A stretch of 64,000 nt of DNA from Kribbella jiaozuonensis (GTDB lineage Bacteria; Actinomycetota; Actinomycetes; Propionibacteriales; Kribbellaceae), in the NCBI RefSeq assembly GCF_005233875.1, contig NZ_SZPZ01000004.1, forward strand, positions 992,001-1,056,000. Reading direction: 5' to 3'. How positions within the stretch are numbered: position 1 is the first letter of the stretch; every line of letters begins with the position of its first letter. This document shows, one piece after another, positions 9,057-17,902 of the stretch. Made by a program: the position numbers and the translations under genes. The notes beneath the pieces are model-generated. The model saw nothing but the letters and a program-made list of their open reading frames with translations, made no database searches and was not told the DNA's origin.

Positions 9057-9095
9057 TATATCTTCCTGGGAAGATATAGTGTCTTCCATGGAAGA
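9054..9095. promoter_or_regulatory. Double palindromic MarR operator containing both start codons
   Basis: A perfect inverted repeat spans 9054-9081: arms CACTATATCTTCC and its complement, separated by TG. It is followed at once by a shorter copy of the core at 9082-9095, TCTTCC-AT-GGAAGA. The outermost bases of the long palindrome are GTG on each strand. These are the candidate starts of the marR gene (9056) and the exporter gene (9079), with GGAAG inside each arm acting as ribosome-binding site. The symmetry is read directly; binding by the MarR protein is inferred from position. Confidence 0.8.
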
Positions 9096-9981
9096 TACCT
9101 TCCGCTGGACCCTGGTCACCGCGATCGCGCCGATCGCGTGGGGCACCAACTACTTCGTCACGCACGAGTACCTGCCGACCGGACATCCCTTGTACGGCGC
9201 GGTGTTCCGTGCACTGCCCGCAGGTCTCCTCCTGCTCTGCGTGGCCCGGCGCCTCCCCCGCGGGGTCTGGTGGTGGCGCTCACTGCTGCTCGGCGTCTGC
9301 AACATGGGCGCGTTCTTCGCCCTGATTTACCTGGCGTCCCAGCTACTCCCGGTCAGCCTCGCGTCGACGATCATGTCCGCCTCGCCGCTCACGATGGCGC
9401 TCTTCGCCTGGGCTCTGCTCGCCGAACGCCCGACGGTCCCCGTCCTCACCGGCGCCGCGGCAGGAATCGCCGGCGTCTGCCTCCTCCTCGGCACCGGCAC
9501 GACCGCTGTGAATCTGCGCGGCGTCGCCGCCTCGGTCGCCGCCCTGACCATGTCGTCCTTCGGCTACATCCTCGCCAAGAAGTGGGGACGTGCCGACGGC
9601 CCGATCGCGACCACGTCCTGGCAACTGATCGCCGGCGGCCTGGTGCTGATCCCGTTCGCGGTCATCTTCGAAGGCGCCCCGCCCCACCTCGACCTGCAGG
9701 CCATCGGCGGTTTCGCGTACGTCGGCCTGGTCGCGACCGCCCTCGCGTTCACAGCGTGGTTCACCGGCCTGCGCCATCTCAGCGCGGCGACCGTCGGACT
9801 GATCGGGCTGCTCAACCCGGTGACCGGCGTACTGCTCGGTGTCCTGGTGTCCGGCGAGGTGCTCACGCTCCGGCAGGTTCTCGGGCTCGCGCTGGTGCTG
9901 TTCGGCATCACGCTGAGCCGTCCACGTCGCGGATCGAGAGTTGAAGCCGGAAGTGCGGAGGCTTCTAAGGTTTATCGATGA
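9079..9981 (+). CDS. EamA/DMT-superfamily exporter
   Basis: 300 residues with ten predicted hydrophobic segments in two homologous EamA halves. The first begins at IAPIAWGTNYFVTHEYLP; the second ends in the characteristic LLNPVTGVLLGVLVSGEVLT loop. Members export amino acids, drugs or other small metabolites. The GTG at 9079 lies at the end of the operator palindrome with GGGAAG upstream; ATG 9088 is the alternative but has no ribosome site. The divergent MarR protein very likely controls it. The stop overlaps the start of the GH36 gene (ATGA), which would couple sugar hydrolase expression to this exporter. Confidence 0.85.
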   Translation: MSSMEDTFRWTLVTAIAPIAWGTNYFVTHEYLPTGHPLYGAVFRALPAGLLLLCVARRLPRGVWWWRSLLLGVCNMGAFFALIYLASQLLPVSLASTIMSASPLTMALFAWALLAERPTVPVLTGAAAGIAGVCLLLGTGTTAVNLRGVAASVAALTMSSFGYILAKKWGRADGPIATTSWQLIAGGLVLIPFAVIFEGAPPHLDLQAIGGFAYVGLVATALAFTAWFTGLRHLSAATVGLIGLLNPVTGVLLGVLVSGEVLTLRQVLGLALVLFGITLSRPRRGSRVEAGSAEASKVYR

Positions 9982-11980
9982 ACCTCGTGTGGCGGACGCC
10001 TGAGCTGACCTTGACCTTCGCGCTCGACGACGGCCCGGTGCGGCTGACCACCGGTACTGAACCCGGGAGCCAACCGCTGGTCGAGGTCTCCGCGCTCGGG
10101 TACGGCCGTTCCCCTGGCACGAACCGCCATGTCGACACGATCCTCGGCCGGCGCCTGCGCTACGTCACCCACGAGGACGCCGGCTCCACACTGCGGATCG
10201 TCCAGGAAGACGCCGACACGGGTCTCCGGGTGACGAGCGTCTTCGAGGCCGGAGCCGGCGTACGGGCCTGGTCGGAGGCATCGCTCACCCGGCCGGGCGA
10301 ACTCGTGCTGGACTTCCTCTCGTCTCTGGTCATCGGCCTGGATTCCGTCGACGCCGACCTGTACTCGGCGGCCAACGACTGGATGGCCGAGAACCGCTGG
10401 TCGGTGCAGCCGCTGCGCGCGGGCGGCGTACCGCAGATCGTCCGCGATCCGCACTACCCGGTGTCGAAGAGCCGGCATGCCGTCACCAGCACCGGCTCGT
10501 GGTCGACCGGTGAGCGACTGCCGGTCGGGGTCCTCGTCGGTACGTCGTACGCCCTCGGATGGCAGATCGAACACAACGGACCGTGGCACTACGAGCTCGG
10601 CGAGAACCGTCGCGGCGGCTATCTCCTGCTCAGCGGGCCGACGTCCCAGGAGCACCAGTGGACCGTGCGCCTGACCGCGGACGAGCCCTTTGCGACGGTG
10701 CCGGTCTCGCTGGTCACAGGAACGGATCGGGACAGCGTCTTCGCGGCGCTGACCCGCCAGCGGCGTGCGGTGCGGAAGCGCCGGCCGGTCGACGACCGGA
10801 TGCCGGTGATCTTCAACGACTACATGAACACGTTGATGGGTGACCCAACGACCGAGAAGCTACTTCCGCTCATCGACGCCGCCGCCGAGGTCGGCGCGGA
10901 CTACTTCTGCATCGACGCCGGCTGGTACGCCGAGCGCGACTGGTGGAGCACCGTCGGCGCCTGGCAGCCCTCGACCACCCGCTTCCCCGGCGGGCTCGGC
11001 GAGGTGATCGATCGGATTCACCAACGCGGAATGGTCCCCGGCCTCTGGCTCGAACCCGAGGTGATCGGCGTCGACGCACCGATCGCCCGCGAACTGCCCG
11101 ACGACGCCTTCCTTACCCGCCAAGGCATCCGGGTCGCCGAGCACGGCCGCTACCTGCTCGACCTGCGCAGCCCGTTGGCACGCCAACATCTCGACGACAC
11201 CGTCGACCGACTCGTGGCCGACTTCGGCATCGGCTTCTTCAAGTTCGACAACAACACGATGACCGGTCCGGGCACCGACAAGGGCGGTACCTCGCTCGGC
11301 CACGGACTGCTCGAACACCAGCGGGCCTTGCTCGACTGGCTCGACGCATGCAGGCGCGGCATCCGGAACTGCTGATCGAGAACTGCGCGTCCGGGGCGAT
11401 GCGGATGGACTACGCGATGCTGTCCCGTCTGCATCTGCAATCCACCTCGGACCAGCAGAACCCGTTGCTCTACGCAACAATCAGCGCCGCGGCGCCGGCC
11501 GCCGTACTGCCTGAGCAAGCCGGGCACTGGGCGTACCCGATCAGCGGGACCACGCGCGAGGAGTTCACGCTCGCGCTGGTGAACGGCGTACTCGGCCGGC
11601 TTTATCTGTCCGGTCACCTCAACCAGATGACCGCCGCCGAACTGGAACTGGTTCGCTCGGCGCTGGCCGCGCACCGCGACCTACTGCGTGAACTCGACTC
11701 GCTCGTGCCGATCTGGCCGCTCGGTCTCCCCGAGTGGGACGACGAGTGGGTGGTACTCGGTCTGACCGGTCCGGAGTCGACCTACCTGGCGTTGTGGCAT
11801 CGGTCGGCCGGGCCTGCCGAGGTGACGATCGCGGGGCCGCCCGGGGACATCCGCCCTGTCTTTCCGGCCGAGGCCGACGGCTGGTCCTACACCTGGGAGG
11901 GCGACAAGCTCACCGTCAGGACCGACGTCGCCGAGCCGTCGGCGCGGGTCATTCTGTCGAAGCGCTTCGATCTAGGGTAG
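9978..11980 (+). pseudogene. GH36-type alpha-galactosidase split by a -1 frameshift
   Basis: Two frames together encode one GH36 alpha-galactosidase of about 667 residues. Frame 1 runs from ATG 9978 to TGA 11375 and includes the beta-sandwich domain and the nucleophile motif FFKFDNN (Asp about residue 424). The protein then continues in another frame from about 11348 with HPELLIENCASGAMRMDYAM, holding the acid/base Asp, to the stop at 11980. One base is missing within GACGC-ATGCAG near 11346-11348. No slippery heptamer is visible. The ATG at 11348 could start a separate 210-residue chain. A true mutation, a sequencing error or a two-chain enzyme are all possible. The family hydrolyses alpha-galactosides of plant oligosaccharides. 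Confidence 0.85.
11957..11970. promoter_or_regulatory. LacI-type operator upstream of lacI-family gene
   Basis: A perfect 14-bp palindrome, TCGAAGCGCTTCGA, lies at the 3' end of the GH36 coding region, 19 bases before the lacI-family start. A TAGGGT -10-like hexamer follows at 11973-11978, so the palindrome would fall between -35 and -10 of the regulator's promoter. The same 14 bases recur at 17107-17120 in front of the GH31 gene. Autoregulation by the LacI protein is inferred. Confidence 0.75.
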
Positions 11981-11989
11981 AACTGGGGA

Positions 11990-13024
11990 ATGGTCACGAT
12001 CGCGGACGTCGCCCGGCACGCCGGGGTCGCGGTCAGCACTGTGTCCTATGTGCTCAGCGGGAAGCGGACGATCTCGACCGACACCCGCGAGCGGGTGCAG
12101 CGCAGCGTCCAAGAGCTCGGGTACCGGCCGAACGCGAGCGCCCGCGCGCTGGCCAGTCACCGGTCGAACGTGCTCGCCCTGGTCATCCCGCTCCGCACCG
12201 GCATGCACGTCCCGGTGATGATGCAGTTCGCGGCCGCTGTCGTGACCACGGCTCGCCGGTTCGATCACGACGTACTTCTGGTGACCGCGGACGAAGGACC
12301 TGACGGGCTGGAGCGGGTCGCGCAGAGCTCGCTGGTGGATGCACTGATCGTGATGGACGTCGAGCTGCAGGACGAGCGGGTGCCGGTACTGCGCGAGCTG
12401 CCGATGCCGTCCGTGCTGATCGGCTACCCGGACGACGCCGACGGGCTGACCTGCATCGACCTCGACTTCGTTGCCGCGGGCGCTCAATGCGTCGATGAGC
12501 TCGCCGACCTCGGCCATCGATCGCTCGCTCTGCTCGGTACGCCGTCGGCCGTGTACGAGCGCCAAACGGGGTTCGCCCAACGAACGCTGACCGGCTTCAC
12601 CGAGGCGGCTGAACGACGCGGCGTTCTAGGGGTCGAGACGCCCTGTGAGCACACGTTCGACGCGGTCCTGCAGACGGTCGAGCAGCTGCTCGAGGACCAC
12701 CCGGACATCACCGGCCTCGTCGTACAGAACGAGCCGATCATCGGACCGCTCCTCGACGTACTGCGCCGGCTCGGCCGCCGCGTGCCCGAGGACATGTCGC
12801 TGGTGGCGATCTGCGCGGACGACGTCGCCGAACGCCAGGTCCCGCAGCTGACGTCGGTGACCATCCCGGCCGAGCAGATCGGCGCTCAGGCGGTCGAATC
12901 GCTGATCACCAAACTCGAGGGCGGCGAAGCGCCCGACCTGACTCTCCTCCCGCCGACGCTCACCGCCCGCGGGAGCTCCGCACCACCGCATAGCCGCCCG
13001 GCGGAACCGGCAGCCGACCGATAA
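11990..13024 (+). CDS. LacI-family transcriptional regulator of the glycosidase locus
   Basis: 344 residues. The N-terminal LacI helix-turn-helix is TIADVARHAGVAVSTVSYVL, followed by the hinge helix RPNASARALA and a periplasmic-binding-protein-like effector domain from about residue 60. It sits between GH36 and the GH42/GH31 operon, and identical palindromes precede both this gene and GH31. It therefore most likely represses the locus until a galactoside or xyloside-type sugar binds. The -10 hexamer at 11973-11978 leaves a leader of only a few bases. Its last 65 bases overlap the 3' end of the convergent GH42 gene. Confidence 0.88.
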   Translation: MVTIADVARHAGVAVSTVSYVLSGKRTISTDTRERVQRSVQELGYRPNASARALASHRSNVLALVIPLRTGMHVPVMMQFAAAVVTTARRFDHDVLLVTADEGPDGLERVAQSSLVDALIVMDVELQDERVPVLRELPMPSVLIGYPDDADGLTCIDLDFVAAGAQCVDELADLGHRSLALLGTPSAVYERQTGFAQRTLTGFTEAAERRGVLGVETPCEHTFDAVLQTVEQLLEDHPDITGLVVQNEPIIGPLLDVLRRLGRRVPEDMSLVAICADDVAERQVPQLTSVTIPAEQIGAQAVESLITKLEGGEAPDLTLLPPTLTARGSSAPPHSRPAEPAADR

Positions 13025-14861
13025 CCAGCTCGCCCTCATCCGGTACGGCGACCTCCGCGTCACCGTGGTTGAACAGGAACGTCCACGTGGTGTCGCCGGA
13101 CTGCCTTCGTACCGTCTCCAGCGGTGACGGCTGCAGGCCGAACAGCCGTGCCGCGGTCGCGTCGTCCAGCTCGGTCGATACGTAGAACGCCGTACCCGCT
13201 CCGACCTGGCGGCGGGTGATCGCGGGCCTGCCGTCGAGCACTCCCCCGACGTACCGATCGACGACCTCGGCCGACACCGCCTGGACGTCCTCGCTCCACA
13301 GACGTCCGCGGCCGCCGGACTCCAGCACGATCTCGCCGTTGTCCGGCAGCGGATGGAACTCCTCGACCCGTACGCCGAGCAGCTCCGTGAACGCGCCGGG
13401 ATACCGAACCCTCAGGTCAGGATCGACCACCCCGCTGAAGTAACCGACCACCAACTGCCCGCCGTTTTCCACATAAGCAGCAAGGTTCGTCACTGCCTCG
13501 TCGGAGCTGAGGTAGAGCGATGGGGCAACTACTTGGCGATAAGACGAGAGATCGGCGTCCGGAGCTGCGAAGTCGACCGTGCAGCCCGCACGCCAGAAGT
13601 GCCGATGCGCTGACCGGACCGCCTCCAGGTAGTCCAACGATGATGAGGGAAGGTGAGTGCCTTGCGTCGCCCACCAGCACTCGACGTCCCACAGGATCGC
13701 GACCTCGGCCTCAACATTGCTCTCGGCAACGTCAGCCAGCTTCGGCAGCTCGGATCCGAGCGCCTCGATCTCGCGGAACATCCGGCTGTCCGGACCCGCG
13801 TGCGGCACCATCGCGGAGTGGAACATCTCCGCACCACCCCGCGACGCCCGCCACTGGAAGAACAGAGCACCCTGCGAGCCGCGCGCGATATGGGACAGGC
13901 TGTGCCGTGCCATCCGCCCCGGCTCCTTCGTGTGCTGCCGGCGGCCTAGGTTCAGCGCTCCGGCCGACTGCTCCATCAGCAGCCACGGCCTCCCGCCGGC
14001 CCAGCCCCGCGCCAGGTCCGCACCGAACGCGGTCTGCTCCTCGGCGCCGATGTCGGCCCGATCCGGATAGTGGTCGATGGCAACGACATCGACCTCCGTC
14101 GCCCACTGCGCATGGTTCACCGGGACCCAACCGCCGAACACGAAGTTCGTTGTGATCGGCAACGCCGACAACTTCCGCAGTTCGGCCTTCTGCTCCCGGT
14201 AAGCCGCCAGCAATTCGTCCGACCAGAAGCGCCGGAAGTCCAGGTATTGCGTGGGATTCACGAGGTACTGCGTCTTGCGCGGCGGCTCGATGTCCACCCA
14301 ATCGGCGTACCCCTGGCTCCAGAACGCGGTCGTCCAGGCCTGGTTCAGCCGATCGAGCGTGCCGTACCGCTCCTGCAACCACTCGCGGAACCGTTCGGCG
14401 GCCAACGAGCAGTAACACGTGGTGCCGTACTCGTTGTGCACGTGCCACATCGCCAACGCCGGGTGATCGTGGTACCGCTCCGCCAGCGCGCGAGCGATCC
14501 CCTGCGCGGCCTCGCGGTAGGCCGGTGCGCAAGCGCAGTACGTGTCGCGGCTGCCATGCGTGAGCCGTACGCCGTCCGCGGTGACCGGCAACGCCTCGGG
14601 ATGAAGCCGGCTGAACCAAGGCGGCGGTGATGCCGTCGGAGTGGCCAGATCGACCCGAATGCCGCCCGAATGCAGCAGATCCAGCACCTGGTCGAGCCAG
14701 CCGAACTCGTACTCGCCCGGCGCCGGTTCGAGCGACGACCATGAGAACACCCCGACAGTCACCAGATTCACGCCGGCCCGCTGCATCAGCTCGAGGTCTT
14801 CCTGCCAGACGGCCGGATCCCACTGCTCGGGGTTGTAGTCGCCGCCGTACCAAGGAGTCAC
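12960..14861 (-). CDS. GH42 beta-galactosidase
   Basis: 633 residues, full GH42 architecture. The TIM barrel begins with YGGDYNPEQWDPAVWQEDL; WHVHNEYG contains the acid/base glutamate, and LLMEQSAGALN the nucleophile glutamate. A trimerisation-type alpha/beta domain (from about residue 390) and a small C-terminal beta domain follow. Enzymes of this family release beta-linked galactose from oligosaccharides and are intracellular; no signal peptide is seen. The GTG start overlaps the GH31 stop (GTGA), so both are translated from the promoter at 17123-17152. With the YicI-like GH31 this suggests use of xyloglucan-type side chains (inference). Confidence 0.88.
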   Translation of the reverse strand: MTPWYGGDYNPEQWDPAVWQEDLELMQRAGVNLVTVGVFSWSSLEPAPGEYEFGWLDQVLDLLHSGGIRVDLATPTASPPPWFSRLHPEALPVTADGVRLTHGSRDTYCACAPAYREAAQGIARALAERYHDHPALAMWHVHNEYGTTCYCSLAAERFREWLQERYGTLDRLNQAWTTAFWSQGYADWVDIEPPRKTQYLVNPTQYLDFRRFWSDELLAAYREQKAELRKLSALPITTNFVFGGWVPVNHAQWATEVDVVAIDHYPDRADIGAEEQTAFGADLARGWAGGRPWLLMEQSAGALNLGRRQHTKEPGRMARHSLSHIARGSQGALFFQWRASRGGAEMFHSAMVPHAGPDSRMFREIEALGSELPKLADVAESNVEAEVAILWDVECWWATQGTHLPSSSLDYLEAVRSAHRHFWRAGCTVDFAAPDADLSSYRQVVAPSLYLSSDEAVTNLAAYVENGGQLVVGYFSGVVDPDLRVRYPGAFTELLGVRVEEFHPLPDNGEIVLESGGRGRLWSEDVQAVSAEVVDRYVGGVLDGRPAITRRQVGAGTAFYVSTELDDATAARLFGLQPSPLETVRRQSGDTTWTFLFNHGDAEVAVPDEGELVIGRLPVPPGGYAVVRSSRGR

Positions 14862-17080
14862 GAGATCGTCCTGACGGTGTAGCGCTCGCAGACACCCTGG
14901 ACCACACGCGACCCGGCCTCACCATCGCGCAAGGTCAGCTCGATCACCGCAGCCACTCCCCCGTCCGCGTCGGGCAACTCGACCACGGTCGTCTGGCCGT
15001 CGCTCGGCGCGAACCAGCGCAGTTCGACCCCATTGGCCCAGTCGTACTCCGGCCGATCGTCGACTGCCCCGACCGGGATCACGGCACCCTCCCGCACGAA
15101 GAACGGCAAGCTGTCGAAGCCATGCGTCTGCTGCACCCACCCGGGACCCGACAACACCTCTTCGGTCAGCAAGGACGTCCATCGTCCACGCGGCAGGTAG
15201 AACGAGACCTCGCCGTCGAAGCTCATCACCGGCGCCACCAGCAGATCGGGACCCAGCATGTACTGACGATCCGGATAGGCGGCCGCCGGATCGTCGGGGA
15301 ACTCCACCACCATCGGGCGCATCATCGGCACGCCGTCCTGATGCGCCTCGGCCGCGGCCGTCATCAGGTACGGCATCAACGACAGCTTCAGCTTCGTGAA
15401 CTTCCGCAGTACGTCGACCGCCTCCTCGTCGAACGCCCACGGCACCCGGTACGACGACGAGCCGTGCAACCGCGAATGCGACGAGAGCAGCCCGAAAGCC
15501 ACCCAGCGCTTGAAGATCGCCGGATCAGGCAGGCCTTCGAATCCGCCGATGTCGTGACTCCAGTACCCGAACCCCGACGCAGCTAGCGACAGCCCACCCC
15601 GCAACGACTCTGCCATCGCCTCGAACGTCGACTCGCAGTCGCCACCCCAGTGCACCGGGAACTGCTGACCGCCGGCCGTCGCCGAGCGGGCGAACAGTAC
15701 GGCGTCACCCTCGCCCCGGTTCTCCTCCAGCAGGCCGAACACGGCCGCGTTGTAGAGCTGCGCGTAGTAGTTGTGCATCCGCTCCGGATCGGAACCGTCG
15801 TACCAGACGACGTCGGTGGGGATGCGCTCGCCGAAGTCGGTCTTGAAGCAGTCGACGCCCAGATCTACCAGGGCTTGCAGCTTCGACCGGAACCACGCGG
15901 TCGCGTCCGGGTTGGTGAAGTCAACGATCGCCATACCGGCCTGCCACATGTCCCACTGCCAGACCGAGCCGTCCGGTCGCTTGACCAGATAGCCGAGCCG
16001 GCGGCCCTCCTCGAACAACACCGACCGCTGCGCGATGTACGGGTTGATCCACAGGCTGACGCGCAGACCACGATCCTTCAGCCGCCGGACCATACCCTCC
16101 GGATCCGGGAACGCGACCGGGTCCCAGAGGAAGTCGCACCAGTGGAACTGCCGCATCCAGAAGCAGTCGAAATGGAAGACGCTCAGTGGCAGGTCACGTT
16201 CGGCCATCCCGTCCACGAATCCGCTCGTGGTCTCCTCGGTGTAGTCCGTGGTGAACGACGTCGACAGCCACAGCCCCATCGACCAGGCCGGCACGCGCGC
16301 GGGCCGCCCGGTCAGCGCGGTATAGCGGCGCAGGACGTCCTTCGGGGTCGGACCGGCGAAGACGTAGTACCCGAGCTCCTGGCCCTCGACGCTGAACTGG
16401 TTGCGCGACGTGACCTCCGAGCCGACCTCGAACGACACGCGGGCCGGGCTGTCGACGAGTACGCCGTACCCCTTGCTGCTCAGGTAGAACGGCACGTTCT
16501 TGTACGCCTGCTCGCTCGACGTACCGCCATCGGCGTTCCAGCTGTCGACGACCTGACCGTTCTTCACGAACGCGCCGAACCGCTCGCCCAGGCCGTAGAT
16601 CGTCTCGCCGACACCGAGCGCCAACTGCTCGTGGACGTAATGCTTGCCGTCGGCATCGGTTACCAGACCGACGCTCCGCGCGCCCGAGTTCGTCAGCGGC
16701 CGACCGTCCTGCTCGAACCGCACGTCCCACGGCCCCTCGAGCGCGACCACCACGCTCAACTCACCCGACGTCAGCCGCGCCTCGGCAGCATCGACGTCGA
16801 CCTTCACCGGGTGATCGTCATCGACGTTCAGCTGGTACGACGGCCGCGCGGGCAAGCCGCCGAGGTGATGCGCGATCCGGACCCCGATCACCCCGCGCGA
16901 CGGCGACGAGAACGTCACCGTGAACATCGGCTGGTTGAGCGTGTCACCGCGCCGCTCGATCCGCTTGGCCGGCGCGAACACGGTCAGCTCCCGCTCCCCG
17001 GCCTGCACGCTCTCGACCTCGGCCGGCCGCAGCCGGGTCAGTCCGTCCCGGAGCTGCCAGTACCCGTCGCTGAACTTCAT
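14858..17080 (-). CDS. GH31 glycosidase, YicI-like alpha-xylosidase
   Basis: 740 residues. The barrel contains FHFDCFWMRQFHWCDFLWD, then DCFKTDFGERIPTDV with the nucleophile Asp, and WGGDCESTFEAM with the acid/base Asp. The combination KTDFGERIPTDVVWYDGSDP, with tyrosine and aspartates in this order, is that of YicI-type alpha-xylosidases rather than maltase-type GH31 enzymes. No signal peptide is seen, so it acts on imported oligosaccharides. It is the first gene of a two-gene operon with GH42. A -35/-10 pair with the LacI palindrome lies just upstream. The ATG has GGGAGAGG nine bases before it. Confidence 0.88.
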   Translation of the reverse strand: MKFSDGYWQLRDGLTRLRPAEVESVQAGERELTVFAPAKRIERRGDTLNQPMFTVTFSSPSRGVIGVRIAHHLGGLPARPSYQLNVDDDHPVKVDVDAAEARLTSGELSVVVALEGPWDVRFEQDGRPLTNSGARSVGLVTDADGKHYVHEQLALGVGETIYGLGERFGAFVKNGQVVDSWNADGGTSSEQAYKNVPFYLSSKGYGVLVDSPARVSFEVGSEVTSRNQFSVEGQELGYYVFAGPTPKDVLRRYTALTGRPARVPAWSMGLWLSTSFTTDYTEETTSGFVDGMAERDLPLSVFHFDCFWMRQFHWCDFLWDPVAFPDPEGMVRRLKDRGLRVSLWINPYIAQRSVLFEEGRRLGYLVKRPDGSVWQWDMWQAGMAIVDFTNPDATAWFRSKLQALVDLGVDCFKTDFGERIPTDVVWYDGSDPERMHNYYAQLYNAAVFGLLEENRGEGDAVLFARSATAGGQQFPVHWGGDCESTFEAMAESLRGGLSLAASGFGYWSHDIGGFEGLPDPAIFKRWVAFGLLSSHSRLHGSSSYRVPWAFDEEAVDVLRKFTKLKLSLMPYLMTAAAEAHQDGVPMMRPMVVEFPDDPAAAYPDRQYMLGPDLLVAPVMSFDGEVSFYLPRGRWTSLLTEEVLSGPGWVQQTHGFDSLPFFVREGAVIPVGAVDDRPEYDWANGVELRWFAPSDGQTTVVELPDADGGVAAVIELTLRDGEAGSRVVQGVCERYTVRTIS

Positions 17081-17105
17081 CGTGGCCAGCCTCTCCCGGA
17101 GGGTC

Positions 17106-17152
17106 GTCGAAGCGCTTCGACAACGCTAGGTGGCCCGTCTTCATCGCGTCAA
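17106..17152 (-). promoter_or_regulatory. Promoter and LacI operator of the GH31-GH42 operon
   Basis: Read on the minus strand, TTGACG (17152-17147) and TAGCGT (17128-17123) are 18 bases apart, a good primary-sigma promoter. Directly downstream, covering the expected transcription start, is the 16-bp palindrome GTCGAAGCGCTTCGAC (17121-17106), which contains the same 14 bp found before the lacI-family gene. A repressor here would block initiation. Confidence 0.8.
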
Positions 17153-17163
17153 GTTTGTCCGGC

Positions 17164-17197
17164 TCTCAGCGGATTCTCAGCGCACACCGGCGACACT
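17164..17197 (+). promoter_or_regulatory. Response-regulator direct repeats and promoter of the two-component operon
   Basis: TCTCAGCG occurs twice, at 17164-17171 and 17175-17182, exactly 11 bases apart, the helical spacing used by OmpR-family dimers. A GACACT -10-like hexamer (17192-17197) lies six bases before the ATG of the regulator, fitting a leaderless transcript. The repeats would overlap the -35 region. Autoregulation is inferred. Confidence 0.6.
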
Positions 17198-17203
17198 GGG
17201 TGA

Positions 17204-17881
17204 ATGCGAGTGCTGATGGTCGAGGACGAGCTGCGGCTGGCGGACACGGTCCACCGCGGTCTGACCGACTCCGGGTTCGTCGTGGAGATGGTGCACGACG
17301 GCGAGAACGCGGTGTGGGCGGCGACCGAGCACAGCTACGACGTGATCGTGCTGGACATCATGCTGCCGAAGCTCAACGGGTACCGCGTACTCGAGCTGCT
17401 GCGGGCGCGCGGGATCTGGACGCCGGTGCTGATGCTGACCGCGAAGGACGGCGAGTACGACCAGACCGACGCGTTCGACCTCGGCGCGGACGACTATCTG
17501 ACCAAGCCGTTCAGCTTCCTGGTCCTGGTCGCCCGGTTGCGGGCCCTGATCCGGCGCGGCGGCCCGGAGCGGCCGGTGGTGTTGATGGCCGGCGACCTCA
17601 CGCTGGACGTGGCGCGGCGGCGGGTCGAGCGGGACGGACGGGAGATCACCCTCACGCCCCGCGAGTACGGCCTGCTCGAGTTCCTGATGCGGCACCGCGG
17701 CGACACCGTCAGCAAGACCGAGATCCTGGCCGCGGTCTGGGACCCGGCGTTCGACGGTGATCCGAACGTGGTCGAGGTCTACGTGCGGTACCTGCGGAAG
17801 AAGATCGACACCCCGTTCGCCCGGCACGCGATCGAGACCATCCGGGGCATGGGATACCGGCTCAATCCTGAGGGCGGCTGA
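17204..17881 (+). CDS. OmpR/PhoB-family response regulator
   Basis: 225 residues. The receiver domain (1 to about 115) has the acidic pair EDE at 8-10, the phospho-acceptor Asp in VIVLDIMLPKLNG, and the conserved Thr and Lys in MLTAKDG and LTKPFS. A winged-helix effector domain follows from about residue 125, ending in RKKIDTPF and the ETIRGMGYRL hairpin. It is paired with the histidine kinase 21 bases downstream. The organisation resembles MprAB/CutRS-like actinobacterial systems, but the signal is unknown. Confidence 0.92.
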   Translation: MRVLMVEDELRLADTVHRGLTDSGFVVEMVHDGENAVWAATEHSYDVIVLDIMLPKLNGYRVLELLRARGIWTPVLMLTAKDGEYDQTDAFDLGADDYLTKPFSFLVLVARLRALIRRGGPERPVVLMAGDLTLDVARRRVERDGREITLTPREYGLLEFLMRHRGDTVSKTEILAAVWDPAFDGDPNVVEVYVRYLRKKIDTPFARHAIETIRGMGYRLNPEGG

Positions 17882-17902
17882 CCTCCCTGCGAAGATTGCC
17901 GG

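Noticed and set aside
11330..11375. Programmed ribosomal frameshifting in the GH36 gene
   Set aside because: No slippery heptamer or strong downstream structure is visible and the family does not use frameshifting, so mutation or error is preferred.
15650..17203. Plus-strand 517-codon frame antisense to the GH31 gene
   Set aside because: Shadow of the GH31 alpha-xylosidase; no domain, and the GH31 motifs are on the minus strand.
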